Shown here one piece after another: positions 1 through 7,878 of a stretch of DNA of 30,792 bases; position 1 is the first letter of the stretch; every line of letters starts with the position of its first letter. The stretch spans positions 1 through 30,792 of the forward strand of contig CAYJEQ010000027.1 in NCBI GenBank assembly GCA_964369235.1, read 5' to 3'. The position numbers and the translations under genes were made by a program. This DNA is from CAYJEQ01 sp964369235 (lineage in GTDB: Bacteria; Bacillota; Clostridia; Oscillospirales; Ruminococcaceae). The notes beneath the pieces were generated by a model. It searched no databases, was not told the DNA's origin, and saw only the letters and a program-made list of their open reading frames with translations.

Positions 1-1
1 T

Positions 2-70
2 AACAAAGCTAGAAGTGAATATGCCCAGTGTTTAGGCTGGTTCGGATTAAGGTGTTGGTGGCTTAGATAA
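2..70 (+). CDS. Possible C-terminal end of an unidentified protein (partial)
   Basis: This is the only plus-strand frame open from the window edge to a stop; it reads 22 residues rich in Trp, Gly and Cys and ends in TAA at 68-70. Its stop lies inside a hairpin (63-86), and the next genes come from the opposite strand, so a convergent gene ending here would fit the layout. The stretch is too short to assign to a family and may be chance. It is not recognised. Confidence 0.2.
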   Translation, partial: NKARSEYAQCLGWFGLRCWWLR

Positions 71-86
71 TCCCCTATTTATCTAA
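63..86. repeat. 8-bp stem hairpin
   Basis: TTAGATAA (63-70) and TTATCTAA (79-86) form a perfect 8-bp inverted repeat around an 8-base loop. No T-run follows on either strand, so it is not a classical intrinsic terminator. It may mark the end of whatever transcript enters from the left edge. Confidence 0.45.
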
Positions 87-110
87 AACTCTATTTATGT
101 TAATTGTTTA

Positions 111-140
111 GGTGTATTCCCGTTGACAAGGGAATACACC
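111..140. terminator. 11-bp perfect hairpin, possible bidirectional terminator
   Basis: GGTGTATTCCC (111-121) pairs perfectly with GGGAATACACC (130-140) around the loop GTTGACAA. It lies downstream of the minus-strand sugar operon and possibly downstream of a plus-strand gene end, where a transcription stop is expected. There is no clear U-tract on either side, so termination is inferred from position and stem strength only. Confidence 0.45.
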
Positions 141-195
141 TAATAGAATTTTACCCCATATAGAGCCTGTGTAAATTGTAGGGTGATGTTGAATA

Positions 196-237
196 ATCCT
201 AGCTATTTGTATTTATCACTATATAAACAGCTAGGAT
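196..237 (-). repeat. Hairpin just downstream of the acetyltransferase gene
   Basis: ATCCTAGCT (196-204) and AGCTAGGAT (229-237) form a perfect 9-bp stem that can be extended by several further pairs with mismatches. It begins 13 bases past the stop of the minus-strand acetyltransferase gene. It lacks a U-tract, so it may protect the mRNA 3' end or be a weak terminator. Confidence 0.45.
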
Positions 238-249
238 AAGGGGATAATC

Positions 250-816
250 TTAACTATCTGCAACTACGACTAATCCCTGACTTGCAATAGTATAGCTATG
301 TCCACAATTACAGAGAAGATTATCCTTTAACCGACTGCCACAACTACAAACCCAACCTATATGCTTTGCTGGGTTTCCAACAACTAAGCTGTGGTTTTTT
401 ACATCGCTGGTAACCACTGCCCCAGCACCTATCATGGCGTAACAGCCAATAGTAACCCCAGCAATAATAGTTGAGTTTGCACCTAGGGAAGCTGACTGCT
501 TTACTAGGGTTTTTTTGTAGTTATTACTGGTTTTAGCGTGTTTTGCTCTAGGGGTTAAATCATTGGTAAATACCACCGAAGGCCCACAGAAAACCCAGTC
601 CATAAGAGTTACTCCACTGTATACCGACACATTGTTTTGTAGCTTTACACCACAGCCTACTACTACATTTTTACCGATGTAGATGTTCTGCCCTAGATTG
701 CAGTTATCCCCTAAGGTAGCGCCACTGTCTATATGACAGAAATGCCATATTTTACAGCCACTACCTATGGATACATTATCCTCAATATAACTACTACTAT
801 GTATAAAATACCCCAT
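250..816 (-). CDS. wbpD: UDP-2-acetamido-3-amino-dideoxy uronate N-acetyltransferase (WbpD/WlbB type)
   Basis: This 188-residue protein is built of hexapeptide repeats of the left-handed beta-helix acyltransferase fold (about residues 8-150). The N-terminal WHFCH segment (His25, His28), NLGQN (41-44), FCGPSVVFTN (76-85) and VVGNPA (145-150) closely fit the WbpD/WlbB family, which acetylates the 3-amino group of a UDP-linked 2-acetamido-3-amino uronic acid using acetyl-CoA. The C-terminus has two CxC pairs (Cys157/159, Cys169/171) that look like a small metal-binding tail, as often seen in this family. The start ATG overlaps the stop of the upstream dehydrogenase by one base (TAATG), implying translational coupling. 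The pathway role is inferred from the family and from the two dehydrogenases in the same operon. Confidence 0.85.
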   Translation of the reverse strand: MGYFIHSSSYIEDNVSIGSGCKIWHFCHIDSGATLGDNCNLGQNIYIGKNVVVGCGVKLQNNVSVYSGVTLMDWVFCGPSVVFTNDLTPRAKHAKTSNNYKKTLVKQSASLGANSTIIAGVTIGCYAMIGAGAVVTSDVKNHSLVVGNPAKHIGWVCSCGSRLKDNLLCNCGHSYTIASQGLVVVADS

Positions 817-1868
817 TAGGTAATGTCAACTCCCATCATATCCATAGTGGAAAAATCATTTAGTGGTAGCTTTATAGGTCGGTTTTCCTTATGGCTTTTG
901 TAGATAGCAAGGATAACCTCCATAGCTTTTCTACCATCACAGCCATCTATTAAAGGTTTACTGCCAGTTGTAATAGCAGTAACCATATCACTGTATAAAG
1001 CCTTATGACCATCTCCGTATATATCTGTTATAGAGTGTTTCTCACTAGCCATAATTCTCTTACTACTCTCCCATAAATCTATGGTGTTTAAAGCCTTTCC
1101 AGAGATTTTTACACTACCTTCACTGCCGAATACACTTAAGGTTTCCTCAAGATTTTCCTTATATATATTTGTACTGCCTTCTATGGTGGCAAGGGCTCCT
1201 GTGGAAAACTTAATTACTGCCATAGCTAAATCCTCAGCCTGAATACTGTGAAATCTTCGTGCAATACTACCCTGAACCCACTGTACTGGGCTATCCATTA
1301 ACCACAGTAGGGCATCTATTCCGTGGATGGTTTGATTAGTTAGTACCCCACCATCAAACTGCCAACTGCCACGCCATCTATCCATATTATAGTAATCCTC
1401 ACTGCGATGCCATCTAAGCTTAAGGCTACCATGACTAATTACCCCTAATTCCTTATAGAATAAAGCTTCTTTTAGCTTTGTTATAGTAGGGTTAAATCTA
1501 TTCTGATGGCATACTGATAGTAGTAAATTTCTATGGCTTGCCATGGATATTAAGCGACTACACTGGTTTAAACACAGTGCCATAGGTTTTTCTATAATTA
1601 CATGGCTGGAACAGTTAAGGACCTCACTGGCTATGCTATAGTGATTGCCACTAGGGGTGGCTATAGCAGTTAGATAAGGTTTTTCTTTTGTAAGCATTTC
1701 CTGATAACTATGGTAGATTTTAGTTTTACCTAGATTGTAAAGCTCTTTTAATTCCTTTGCCCTTATAATATTACTATCGCAGATTGCCACTATCTGTAAA
1801 TTACATTCCAGTGCTGACAGTATATGTTTAGGGGATATTCTACCACAGCCAATTAAAGCATATTTCAT
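816..1868 (-). CDS. wbpB: Gfo/Idh/MocA-family nucleotide-sugar 3-dehydrogenase (WbpB/WlbA type)
   Basis: This 350-residue NAD(P)-dependent oxidoreductase has an N-terminal Rossmann fold (ALIGCGRISPKH, residues 4-15), the family EKP signature (93-95) and the C-terminal domain segment GGVLTNQTIHGID (173-185) with the likely active-site His182. In the Wbp/Wlb pathway this enzyme oxidises C3 of UDP-N-acetylglucosaminuronic acid, giving the substrate for an aminotransferase. It lies between the 6-dehydrogenase and acetyltransferase genes and overlaps the latter by one base. An AAGGTG ribosome binding site precedes the ATG. The family is certain; the substrate is inferred from the operon, since Gfo/Idh/MocA enzymes act on many sugars. 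Confidence 0.82.
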   Translation of the reverse strand: MKYALIGCGRISPKHILSALECNLQIVAICDSNIIRAKELKELYNLGKTKIYHSYQEMLTKEKPYLTAIATPSGNHYSIASEVLNCSSHVIIEKPMALCLNQCSRLISMASHRNLLLSVCHQNRFNPTITKLKEALFYKELGVISHGSLKLRWHRSEDYYNMDRWRGSWQFDGGVLTNQTIHGIDALLWLMDSPVQWVQGSIARRFHSIQAEDLAMAVIKFSTGALATIEGSTNIYKENLEETLSVFGSEGSVKISGKALNTIDLWESSKRIMASEKHSITDIYGDGHKALYSDMVTAITTGSKPLIDGCDGRKAMEVILAIYKSHKENRPIKLPLNDFSTMDMMGVDIT

Positions 1869-1900
1869 ATTAACACACCTTTCTACAGGTTACATCTCCA

Positions 1901-3214
1901 TTATAAAGGATGAACATTACCACAGTGGGGAAGATTATCTAGGGCGTTTCTACTGTCAAAGATTAGCTTGCTATATTTACAAACCATACTGTAATCCAAA
2001 TTACTATGGGCTGTGGTTATCACCACCATATCATAGCTACATAGCAGTAATGGGGTAAGCTTATCCACCGAATAATACTCTTTATTACCTTTATTAAAGG
2101 ATTTAACCAAGGGATCAAAATAATCCACACTGCCCTGATAATCCTCTATTAGCTGTAATAGCTTTATAGCTGGGCTTTCTCGGTAGTCAGCGATATTTTC
2201 TTTATAAGCAATGCCCAGTAGCAGGATTTTACTGGATTTAATGGATTTTTCATTTTGGTTTAGTAGGGCAGTAATTCTTTCTAGGCAGTACATGGGCATA
2301 CTGGTATTTATCTCACTGCTACAGCTAAGGATACTACTGTAATGTCCATATTCTAAAGCCTTCCAGCTAAGATAACTAGGATCTACAGGAACACAGTGTC
2401 CTCCCACACCTACCCCAGGGTAGAAAGCTGTAAATCCATAGGGTTTAGTTTTGGCTGCCTTAATTACCTGCCATATATCTATGTCCATTAGGTGGCATAG
2501 CTTTGCTAGGTCGTTTACTAGGGCAATATTTACCGAACGGTAGCTGTTTTCTAATAGCTTTGCCATTTCGGCAATTTCAGTAGTGGCAACTGGGATTATA
2601 TCAGCTGTAATAATGGATTTATATAGTAGGGTAATAATATATTTACTGTCACTACAGATACCAGATACTAGTTTAGGGGTGTTAGAGGTGTTGTAGCTTT
2701 TATTACTAGGGTCAATTCTCTCAGGTGAAAACCCTAAATAAAAATCCCTACCACAGCTAAGATTAGACCCTTCCTCAAGTAAAGGTAGTATAAGTTCTCG
2801 GGTGGTTTTGGGATAGCTGGTACTTTCTAGGACTATAATGGTATTAGGGGTAAGGTGGTTGGCTATGGTTTTACATGCTTTTACAAGGTGGGAGGTATTA
2901 GGTTGTCCCCTATTATCTAAGGGAGTAGGTACAGCAATAGCTATAAAATCCATCTGATTAAGCATTGAGAAATCTCCAGTTGCCAGTAGGGATTTTTCAC
3001 TTACTAAATTAGATAACTCCAAACTATCTACATCATCTATATAGCTTATACTCTTATTGACCATATCTACCCTGTGGCTATCTATGTCAAAGCCAACAGT
3101 AGTGTAGCCAGTTTTAGCTAATTCCACAGCTAAAGGTAGTCCCACATATCCCAAACCTATAACAGCAGTTTTTAGGGATTTATTCTCTATTTTATCTATT
3201 AATATATCTTTCAT
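1901..3214 (-). CDS. wbpA: UDP-N-acetyl-D-glucosamine/hexosamine 6-dehydrogenase (WbpA type)
   Basis: This 437-residue nucleotide-sugar dehydrogenase carries out the two-step NAD-dependent oxidation of C6 to a uronic acid. The NAD site GLGYVG is at residues 20-25 and the catalytic-cysteine motif GVGVGGHCVPVDP has its Cys at 274. The C-terminal UDP-binding domain follows (LLGIAYKENIADYRESPA). The ATG at 3214 is chosen because AAGGACGG lies just upstream and because a minus-strand terminator (3281-3311) lies inside the longer in-frame extension that would begin at 3301. It is the first gene of a three-gene operon with the WbpB- and WbpD-type enzymes, 32 bases before the next start. Whether it uses GlcNAc or ManNAc cannot be settled from sequence; the neighbours favour GlcNAc. 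Confidence 0.88.
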   Translation of the reverse strand: MKDILIDKIENKSLKTAVIGLGYVGLPLAVELAKTGYTTVGFDIDSHRVDMVNKSISYIDDVDSLELSNLVSEKSLLATGDFSMLNQMDFIAIAVPTPLDNRGQPNTSHLVKACKTIANHLTPNTIIVLESTSYPKTTRELILPLLEEGSNLSCGRDFYLGFSPERIDPSNKSYNTSNTPKLVSGICSDSKYIITLLYKSIITADIIPVATTEIAEMAKLLENSYRSVNIALVNDLAKLCHLMDIDIWQVIKAAKTKPYGFTAFYPGVGVGGHCVPVDPSYLSWKALEYGHYSSILSCSSEINTSMPMYCLERITALLNQNEKSIKSSKILLLGIAYKENIADYRESPAIKLLQLIEDYQGSVDYFDPLVKSFNKGNKEYYSVDKLTPLLLCSYDMVVITTAHSNLDYSMVCKYSKLIFDSRNALDNLPHCGNVHPL

Positions 3215-3250
3215 TTTACGCCCGTCCTTATATAGTTTATAGTTAATCTT

Positions 3251-3279
3251 ATTAAAGGAAGGCTGGTTATATGCTACAA
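3251..3279 (-). promoter_or_regulatory. Possible sigma-A promoter of the wbpA-B-D operon
   Basis: On the minus strand TTGTAG (3279-3274) and TTTAAT (3256-3251) are separated by 17 bases. The site lies directly after the upstream terminator and 36 bases before the ATG at 3214, where a promoter is needed. Both boxes deviate from consensus, so this is a weak prediction. Confidence 0.35.
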
Positions 3280-3280
3280 A

Positions 3281-3311
3281 ATAAAAAAACCACACTGCCA
3301 TTAACAGTGTG
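3281..3311 (-). terminator. Intrinsic terminator separating gtrA from the wbp operon
   Basis: On the minus strand CACACTG (3311-3305) pairs with CAGTGTG (3297-3291) around a 7-base loop. It is followed by G and seven Ts, then ATTTT, a classical intrinsic terminator. It ends the transcript coming from the GtrA-like gene and supports the later start of the 6-dehydrogenase. Confidence 0.75.
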
Positions 3312-3327
3312 ATTATATTTTATGCCT

Positions 3328-3359
3328 ACTTTTTCGCCACTGATGTGGCAACCAAAAGT
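3328..3359. repeat. Two-tier palindrome, REP-like
   Basis: ACTTTT and GCCAC on the left arm match GTGGC and AAAAGT on the right arm, with short unpaired bases between the tiers and a TGAT loop. It lies between the gtrA stop and its terminator. The layout of conserved outer and inner arms resembles dispersed palindromic elements; no second copy was found in this window. Confidence 0.5.
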
Positions 3360-3369
3360 AATATTATTA

Positions 3370-3777
3370 TTACTGAGTTTTCTTCTCTTTAAAAACCCAT
3401 AGTCTAGTAAGGAGGAAGTTTATTACCATTGTAAAGGCTGTGGTAATAAGTTTTGCAATTAAATTATTAATCCCCAGATAAACCCCAAAAAAATGCAGTA
3501 GTGGTAGGCTTATAATTAAGGTAAGGATATTTGCAATAATAAATTTTACTGTGGTGGGGCTAATAAGGTTATCTTTGGACTTAAATGTCCAGCTACGGTT
3601 AATAAGAAAGCTGTTTATTATGCCACAGCTATAAGAAACCACCTGTGACAGATAGATATTTACTCCGAAGATAACTGTTAATAGGGTAAATACACCATAG
3701 TCTACTAGGGTATTAAGGACACCGGTTAAAGCGAACTTTATAAAGGTTAGTAGTTCTTTAAGAGTTGATGAGTTCAT
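3370..3777 (-). CDS. GtrA-family membrane protein
   Basis: This 135-residue protein has four hydrophobic segments (about residues 12-32, 40-60, 78-98 and 105-125) and the family pattern: FALTGVLNTLVDYGVFTLL near the N-terminus, SFLINRSWTFKS in the middle and NFLLTRLWVFKEK at the end. GtrA-like proteins are thought to flip polyprenyl-phosphate-linked sugars or otherwise assist cell-surface glycosylation. It is upstream of the wbp sugar genes but separated from them by a terminator, so they share a theme rather than a transcript. The start has AAAGGT about 12 bases upstream. A strong minus-strand promoter lies at 3991-4019, with a terminator-like hairpin in the leader between them. Confidence 0.85.
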   Translation of the reverse strand: MNSSTLKELLTFIKFALTGVLNTLVDYGVFTLLTVIFGVNIYLSQVVSYSCGIINSFLINRSWTFKSKDNLISPTTVKFIIANILTLIISLPLLHFFGVYLGINNLIAKLITTAFTMVINFLLTRLWVFKEKKTQ

Positions 3778-3811
3778 TATAAGGGATTACCTTTCTGTAA
3801 ATCTGGGTAAT

Positions 3812-3831
3812 AAAAAATGGGCATAAGCCCA
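3812..3831 (-). terminator. Terminator-like hairpin in the gtrA leader (possible attenuator or sRNA end)
   Basis: On the minus strand TGGGC (3831-3827) and GCCCA (3822-3818) form a 5-bp GC-rich stem around TTAT, followed immediately by TTTTTTATT. It lies between the minus-strand promoter (3991-4019) and the gtrA start (3777). A transcript of about 170 bases would end here if termination is efficient. The short stem makes this uncertain. Confidence 0.45.
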
Positions 3832-3917
3832 ATAAAATGTAAAATACCTTAAAAACCGACAAAATAATTACAGTTTGTCAATAGATAAAATTAAACAAAG
3901 TTTTTATAAAAAAACTG

Positions 3918-3946
3918 TTGACAATTAAGAATATATGTTATATAAT
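3918..3946 (+). promoter_or_regulatory. Consensus sigma-A promoter of rpoBC
   Basis: TTGACA (3918-3923) and TATAAT (3941-3946) are separated by exactly 17 bases, a perfect match to the housekeeping consensus. Transcription should begin near 3953 and give a leader of about 165 bases before the rpoB ATG at 4118. It faces the minus-strand promoter at 3991-4019. No gene and no recognised riboswitch lies in the leader, which is AT-rich. Confidence 0.85.
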
Positions 3947-3990
3947 TAGAAAATGTATCATCATGGCTAACTATGCATTTTAGTAACATA

Positions 3991-4019
3991 ATTATAGCAC
4001 ATGAAGATACAAAATTCAA
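3991..4019 (-). promoter_or_regulatory. Strong sigma-A promoter on the minus strand, directed to gtrA
   Basis: On the minus strand TTGAAT (4019-4014) and TATAAT (3996-3991) are separated by exactly 17 bases. The expected start is near 3984, about 30 bases from the expected rpoBC start on the other strand, and the two RNAs would cross and overlap. The hairpin at 3812-3831 lies downstream of this start. Confidence 0.7.
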
Positions 4020-4117
4020 TGTTTTTTTGCAATTTTTTCGGTATTTTTATCAACGATTTGTAAATGGATTACATTTTTTGTAAAAACAGCAGATATATGA
4101 ATGGAGTGATTGAGCCT

Positions 4118-7100
4118 ATGGTGAATGTAAAAACTGTTAATCTGGGAAAAAATGTCCGTAAAAGCTATTCTCGTATCAACGAAGTAGTGGACATGCCAAA
4201 CCTAATTGAGGTGCAGAAAAACTCCTACAAGTGGTTTCTAGAAGAGGGACTTAAGGAAGTGTTTAAAGATGTGTCGGCTATTACTGATTATCAAGGTAAT
4301 CTGGTATTAGATTTCATCGACTTTAATCTTGAGAGCACACCTAAGTACTCAATAGCCAAGTGTAAGGAGAGAGATGCAACCTACGCGGCTGCACTGAGAG
4401 TGCGTGCTAGTCTACACAATAAGGAAACTGGCGAGCTAAAAGAGCAAGACATCTATATGGGTGATTTCCCATTAATGACCGACAGTGGTACTTTTATCAT
4501 TAACGGTGCAGAGCGTGTTATTGTATCACAGCTAGTTCGTTCTCCAGGGGTGTATTATTCATCCTCTAGAGATAAAGCTGGTAAAGAGCTGTTCGCAGCT
4601 ACAATTATACCTAACCGTGGTGCTTGGTTAGAGTACGAATCTGATTCTAACAGCATCTTTAGTGTTCGTATTGATAAGAATAGAAAACTTCCTGTTACTA
4701 CTTTTATCAGAGCTTTAGGTCTTGCTTCCAATGAGGAGATTATTCAGGTAATCGGCGATAGCGAAATGCTAAGAGCAACAATGGAAAAAGACGGCACAAA
4801 GAACACCGAAGAAGCACTGCTAGAGGTGTACAGAAAACTTCGTCCAGGTGAGCCACCAACAGTGGAAAGCGCCCAGACACATATTGACGCGCTGTTTTTT
4901 GATGCTAGAAGATATGATCTATCTAGAGTTGGTAGATACAAATATAATAAAAAGCTTGCTATTGCAGACAGAATTACTGGTGCAACAGTAACAATGCCAG
5001 TTGCTAACCCATTAACAGGTGAGCTACTAGCAGAAGAGGGAGAGGTAATCTCCCGTGCTAAAGCTCTTGAGATTCAAAAATGCGGTGTTGACACTGTGTT
5101 TGTAAGAATTGGTGAAGAGGGCGAACTTAAAGTTATGTCCAATGGTATGGTTAACATCAATGACTATGTGTCCTTTGACTGTACAGAATACGGCATTAAC
5201 GAAATGGTTAGATTCTCCGTACTTTGCGAGATACTAGAATCCTGTGAAGACGAAGCAGCTCTAAGAACAGAAATTGCTAAGAGATGTGATGATCTAATTC
5301 CAAAACATATTATTAAAGATGACATCTTCGCTACAGTTAACTACCTATGTGGTCTTGACAATGGCGTAGGTGGCACCGATGATATTGACCATCTAGGTAA
5401 TAGAAGAATTCGTTCTGTTGGTGAACTACTACAGAACCAGTTTAGAATAGGTTTCTCCAGAATGGAAAGAGTTATTCGTGAAAGAATGGCTACTCAGATT
5501 CAGGATATGGAATCTGTAACTCCACAGGCGTTAATTAATATCCGTCCTGTAGTTGCTTCTATTAAAGAATTCTTTGGTTCCTCACCTCTATCCCAGTTTA
5601 TGGATCAGACAAACCCACTGGCTGAGCTTACTCATAAGAGAAGACTTTCTGCCCTAGGTCCTGGTGGTCTATCAAGAGATAGAGCGGGCTTCGAAGTTCG
5701 AGACGTTCACTACAGCCACTACGGCAGAATGTGTCCTATCGAAACACCAGAAGGCCCGAACATCGGTCTAATCTCCTACCTAGCTACCTTTGCACGCATT
5801 AACGAGTATGGATTTATTGAAGCACCATACCGTAAAGTAAACAAAGAAACTGGCGTAGTAGAAAACGAGTTTGTTTACATGACAGCTGATGTGGAAGATA
5901 ATTATGTAGTTGCTCAGGCAAATGAGCTACTTGATGAAGATTCCAAATTCATTAAAAATAAAGTTACTGTTCGTTACAGAGATTCCATTCAGGAAGTTGC
6001 CAAGGAAAAGGTTGACTTTATGGATGTATCACCTAAGATGGTGCTTTCTGTTGCGACAGCAATGATTCCTTTCCTAGAAAACGATGACGCCAACCGTGCC
6101 CTAATGGGATCTAACATGCAGCGTCAGGCAGTTCCACTACTTAAGACTGAGTCTCCAATTATCGGTACCGGTATGGAGTACAAGGCAGCTGTGGACTCTG
6201 GCGTAGTTGTTCTAGCTAAGGACGGTGGTATCGTTGAGAGAGTTTCTGCAACTGAGGTTGCTATTAGAAATCCTCAGGGCGAGCTAGTAATTCACCACTT
6301 AATTAAATTCCTTCGTTCCAATCAGGGTACTTGTATTAACCAGCGTCCAATAGTTGAGCTAGGTGAAACAATTACTAAGGGACAGGTAATTGCTGATGGT
6401 CCATCTACATCTAACGGTGAAATTTCCCTAGGTAAGAATATGCTAATCGGATTTATGACTTGGGAAGGTTATAACTACGAGGATGCTGTACTAATTAACG
6501 AACGCCTTGTTAAGGAAGATGTTTACACATCTATCCATATCGAGGAATACGAAACAGAAGCAAGAGATACAAAGCTAGGCCCAGAAGAAATCACAAGAGA
6601 CATCCCTAATGTAGGGGATGATGTGCTTAAAAACCTAGACGAAAGAGGAATCATTCGTATTGGTGCTGAGGTGCGCGCTGGTGATATTCTTGTAGGTAAG
6701 GTAACACCTAAGGGTGAAACCGAGCTTAATGCAGAAGAAAGACTACTTCGTGCTATCTTCGGTGAGAAGGCTAGAGAAGTAAGAGATACATCCCTAAGAG
6801 TTCCTCATGGTGAGTACGGTATCATCGTAGATGTTAAGGTATTTACAAGAGAAAACTCCGACGAGCTATCTCCTGGTGTAAATATGGTAGTTCGCTGTTA
6901 TATCGCACAGAAGAGAAAGCTGTCTGTTGGGGATAAGATGGCGGGACGCCATGGTAATAAGGGTGTAGTTTCTCGTGTACTACCACAGGAAGATATGCCA
7001 TACCTACCAGACGGTCGCCCTCTGGATATCGTTCTAAACCCACTAGGGGTTCCATCTCGTATGAACATCGGTCAGGTACTTGAAGTTCATCTAGGTAGAG

Positions 7101-7861
7101 CTGCTTCCGAGCTAGGTTACAAGGTTATGACACCTGTATTCGATGGCGCTAGAGAAGAAAACATTAGAACAGCACTAACAGAAGCAGGACTGCGTGAAGA
7201 TGGTAAGACAGTACTATATGATGGTAGAACAGGGGAGCCATTTGACAACCTTGTAACTGTTGGTTATATGTACTTCCTAAAACTTCATCACCTTGTTGAT
7301 GATAAGATCCATGCTCGTTCCACAGGTCCATATTCACTTGTTACACAGCAGCCTCTGGGTGGTAAAGCTCAGTTTGGTGGTCAGCGTTTTGGTGAGATGG
7401 AGGTTTGGGCACTGGAAGCATACGGTGCAGCATACACCCTACAGGAAATTCTAACAGTAAAATCCGATGATATCTCCGGTCGTCTAAAGACTTTCGAAGC
7501 TATCGTTAAGGGTAAGAATGTACCTAAGCCTGGTATCCCAGAAGGATTTAAGGTTCTTATTAAAGAGCTACAGTCCCTAAGCTTAGATGTTGTTGTACTG
7601 GATAAGGACGACAACCCAATCGATCTAAAGCAGAGCTACGAAGAAGACGAAAATGTTGGAATGGTACCTGCAGATGGTGAGATTGAAGGCTTCTCTGGTG
7701 AAATGGTAGAGGTAGCTGATGAAATCGAACAGGGCTTTGAAGTAGAGCATCCAGATTTAGATGATCTAGAAGAGCCTGACTTTATAGACGAAGATGACAT
7801 CGAAGATTTCCCGATACTTGATCTGGGACTAGGTGACATCATAGATGATGATAATTATTAA
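4118..7861 (+). CDS. rpoB: DNA-directed RNA polymerase beta subunit
   Basis: This is a full-length beta subunit of 1247 residues, part of the core RNA polymerase active centre. The rifamycin-pocket segment is intact: Gln493, Asp496, His506 and Ser511 correspond to E. coli Gln513, Asp516, His526 and Ser531, so a rifamycin-sensitive genotype is predicted. The GDKMAGRHGNKG and EMEVWALEAYGA motifs are present. The last roughly 80 residues form an acidic tail, as in Clostridia. ATG 4118 is preferred over in-frame ATGs at 4064 and 4097 because GGAGTGA lies 8-14 bases upstream and the protein then starts where the family does. It is followed after 17 bases by rpoC. It has its own promoter at 3918-3946 and is not preceded by rplJ-rplL as in the common arrangement. 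Confidence 0.98.
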   Translation: MVNVKTVNLGKNVRKSYSRINEVVDMPNLIEVQKNSYKWFLEEGLKEVFKDVSAITDYQGNLVLDFIDFNLESTPKYSIAKCKERDATYAAALRVRASLHNKETGELKEQDIYMGDFPLMTDSGTFIINGAERVIVSQLVRSPGVYYSSSRDKAGKELFAATIIPNRGAWLEYESDSNSIFSVRIDKNRKLPVTTFIRALGLASNEEIIQVIGDSEMLRATMEKDGTKNTEEALLEVYRKLRPGEPPTVESAQTHIDALFFDARRYDLSRVGRYKYNKKLAIADRITGATVTMPVANPLTGELLAEEGEVISRAKALEIQKCGVDTVFVRIGEEGELKVMSNGMVNINDYVSFDCTEYGINEMVRFSVLCEILESCEDEAALRTEIAKRCDDLIPKHIIKDDIFATVNYLCGLDNGVGGTDDIDHLGNRRIRSVGELLQNQFRIGFSRMERVIRERMATQIQDMESVTPQALINIRPVVASIKEFFGSSPLSQFMDQTNPLAELTHKRRLSALGPGGLSRDRAGFEVRDVHYSHYGRMCPIETPEGPNIGLISYLATFARINEYGFIEAPYRKVNKETGVVENEFVYMTADVEDNYVVAQANELLDEDSKFIKNKVTVRYRDSIQEVAKEKVDFMDVSPKMVLSVATAMIPFLENDDANRALMGSNMQRQAVPLLKTESPIIGTGMEYKAAVDSGVVVLAKDGGIVERVSATEVAIRNPQGELVIHHLIKFLRSNQGTCINQRPIVELGETITKGQVIADGPSTSNGEISLGKNMLIGFMTWEGYNYEDAVLINERLVKEDVYTSIHIEEYETEARDTKLGPEEITRDIPNVGDDVLKNLDERGIIRIGAEVRAGDILVGKVTPKGETELNAEERLLRAIFGEKAREVRDTSLRVPHGEYGIIVDVKVFTRENSDELSPGVNMVVRCYIAQKRKLSVGDKMAGRHGNKGVVSRVLPQEDMPYLPDGRPLDIVLNPLGVPSRMNIGQVLEVHLGRAASELGYKVMTPVFDGAREENIRTALTEAGLREDGKTVLYDGRTGEPFDNLVTVGYMYFLKLHHLVDDKIHARSTGPYSLVTQQPLGGKAQFGGQRFGEMEVWALEAYGAAYTLQEILTVKSDDISGRLKTFEAIVKGKNVPKPGIPEGFKVLIKELQSLSLDVVVLDKDDNPIDLKQSYEEDENVGMVPADGEIEGFSGEMVEVADEIEQGFEVEHPDLDDLEEPDFIDEDDIEDFPILDLGLGDIIDDDNY

Positions 7862-7878
7862 GGAAGAAGGGGCGCAAT

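Noticed and set aside
3215..3301. Longer N-terminus for the WbpA-type dehydrogenase
   Set aside because: The extension runs through an intrinsic terminator and a putative promoter; the ATG at 3214 has a binding site and gives the family length.
4064..4117. An earlier ATG for rpoB at 4064
   Set aside because: It has no ribosome binding site and would add 18 residues not typical of the family; ATG 4118 has GGAGTGA.
7381..7842. Serine-rich reading frames antisense to the rpoB end
   Set aside because: They mirror the acidic, repetitive coding of the RpoB tail and have no binding site or family match.
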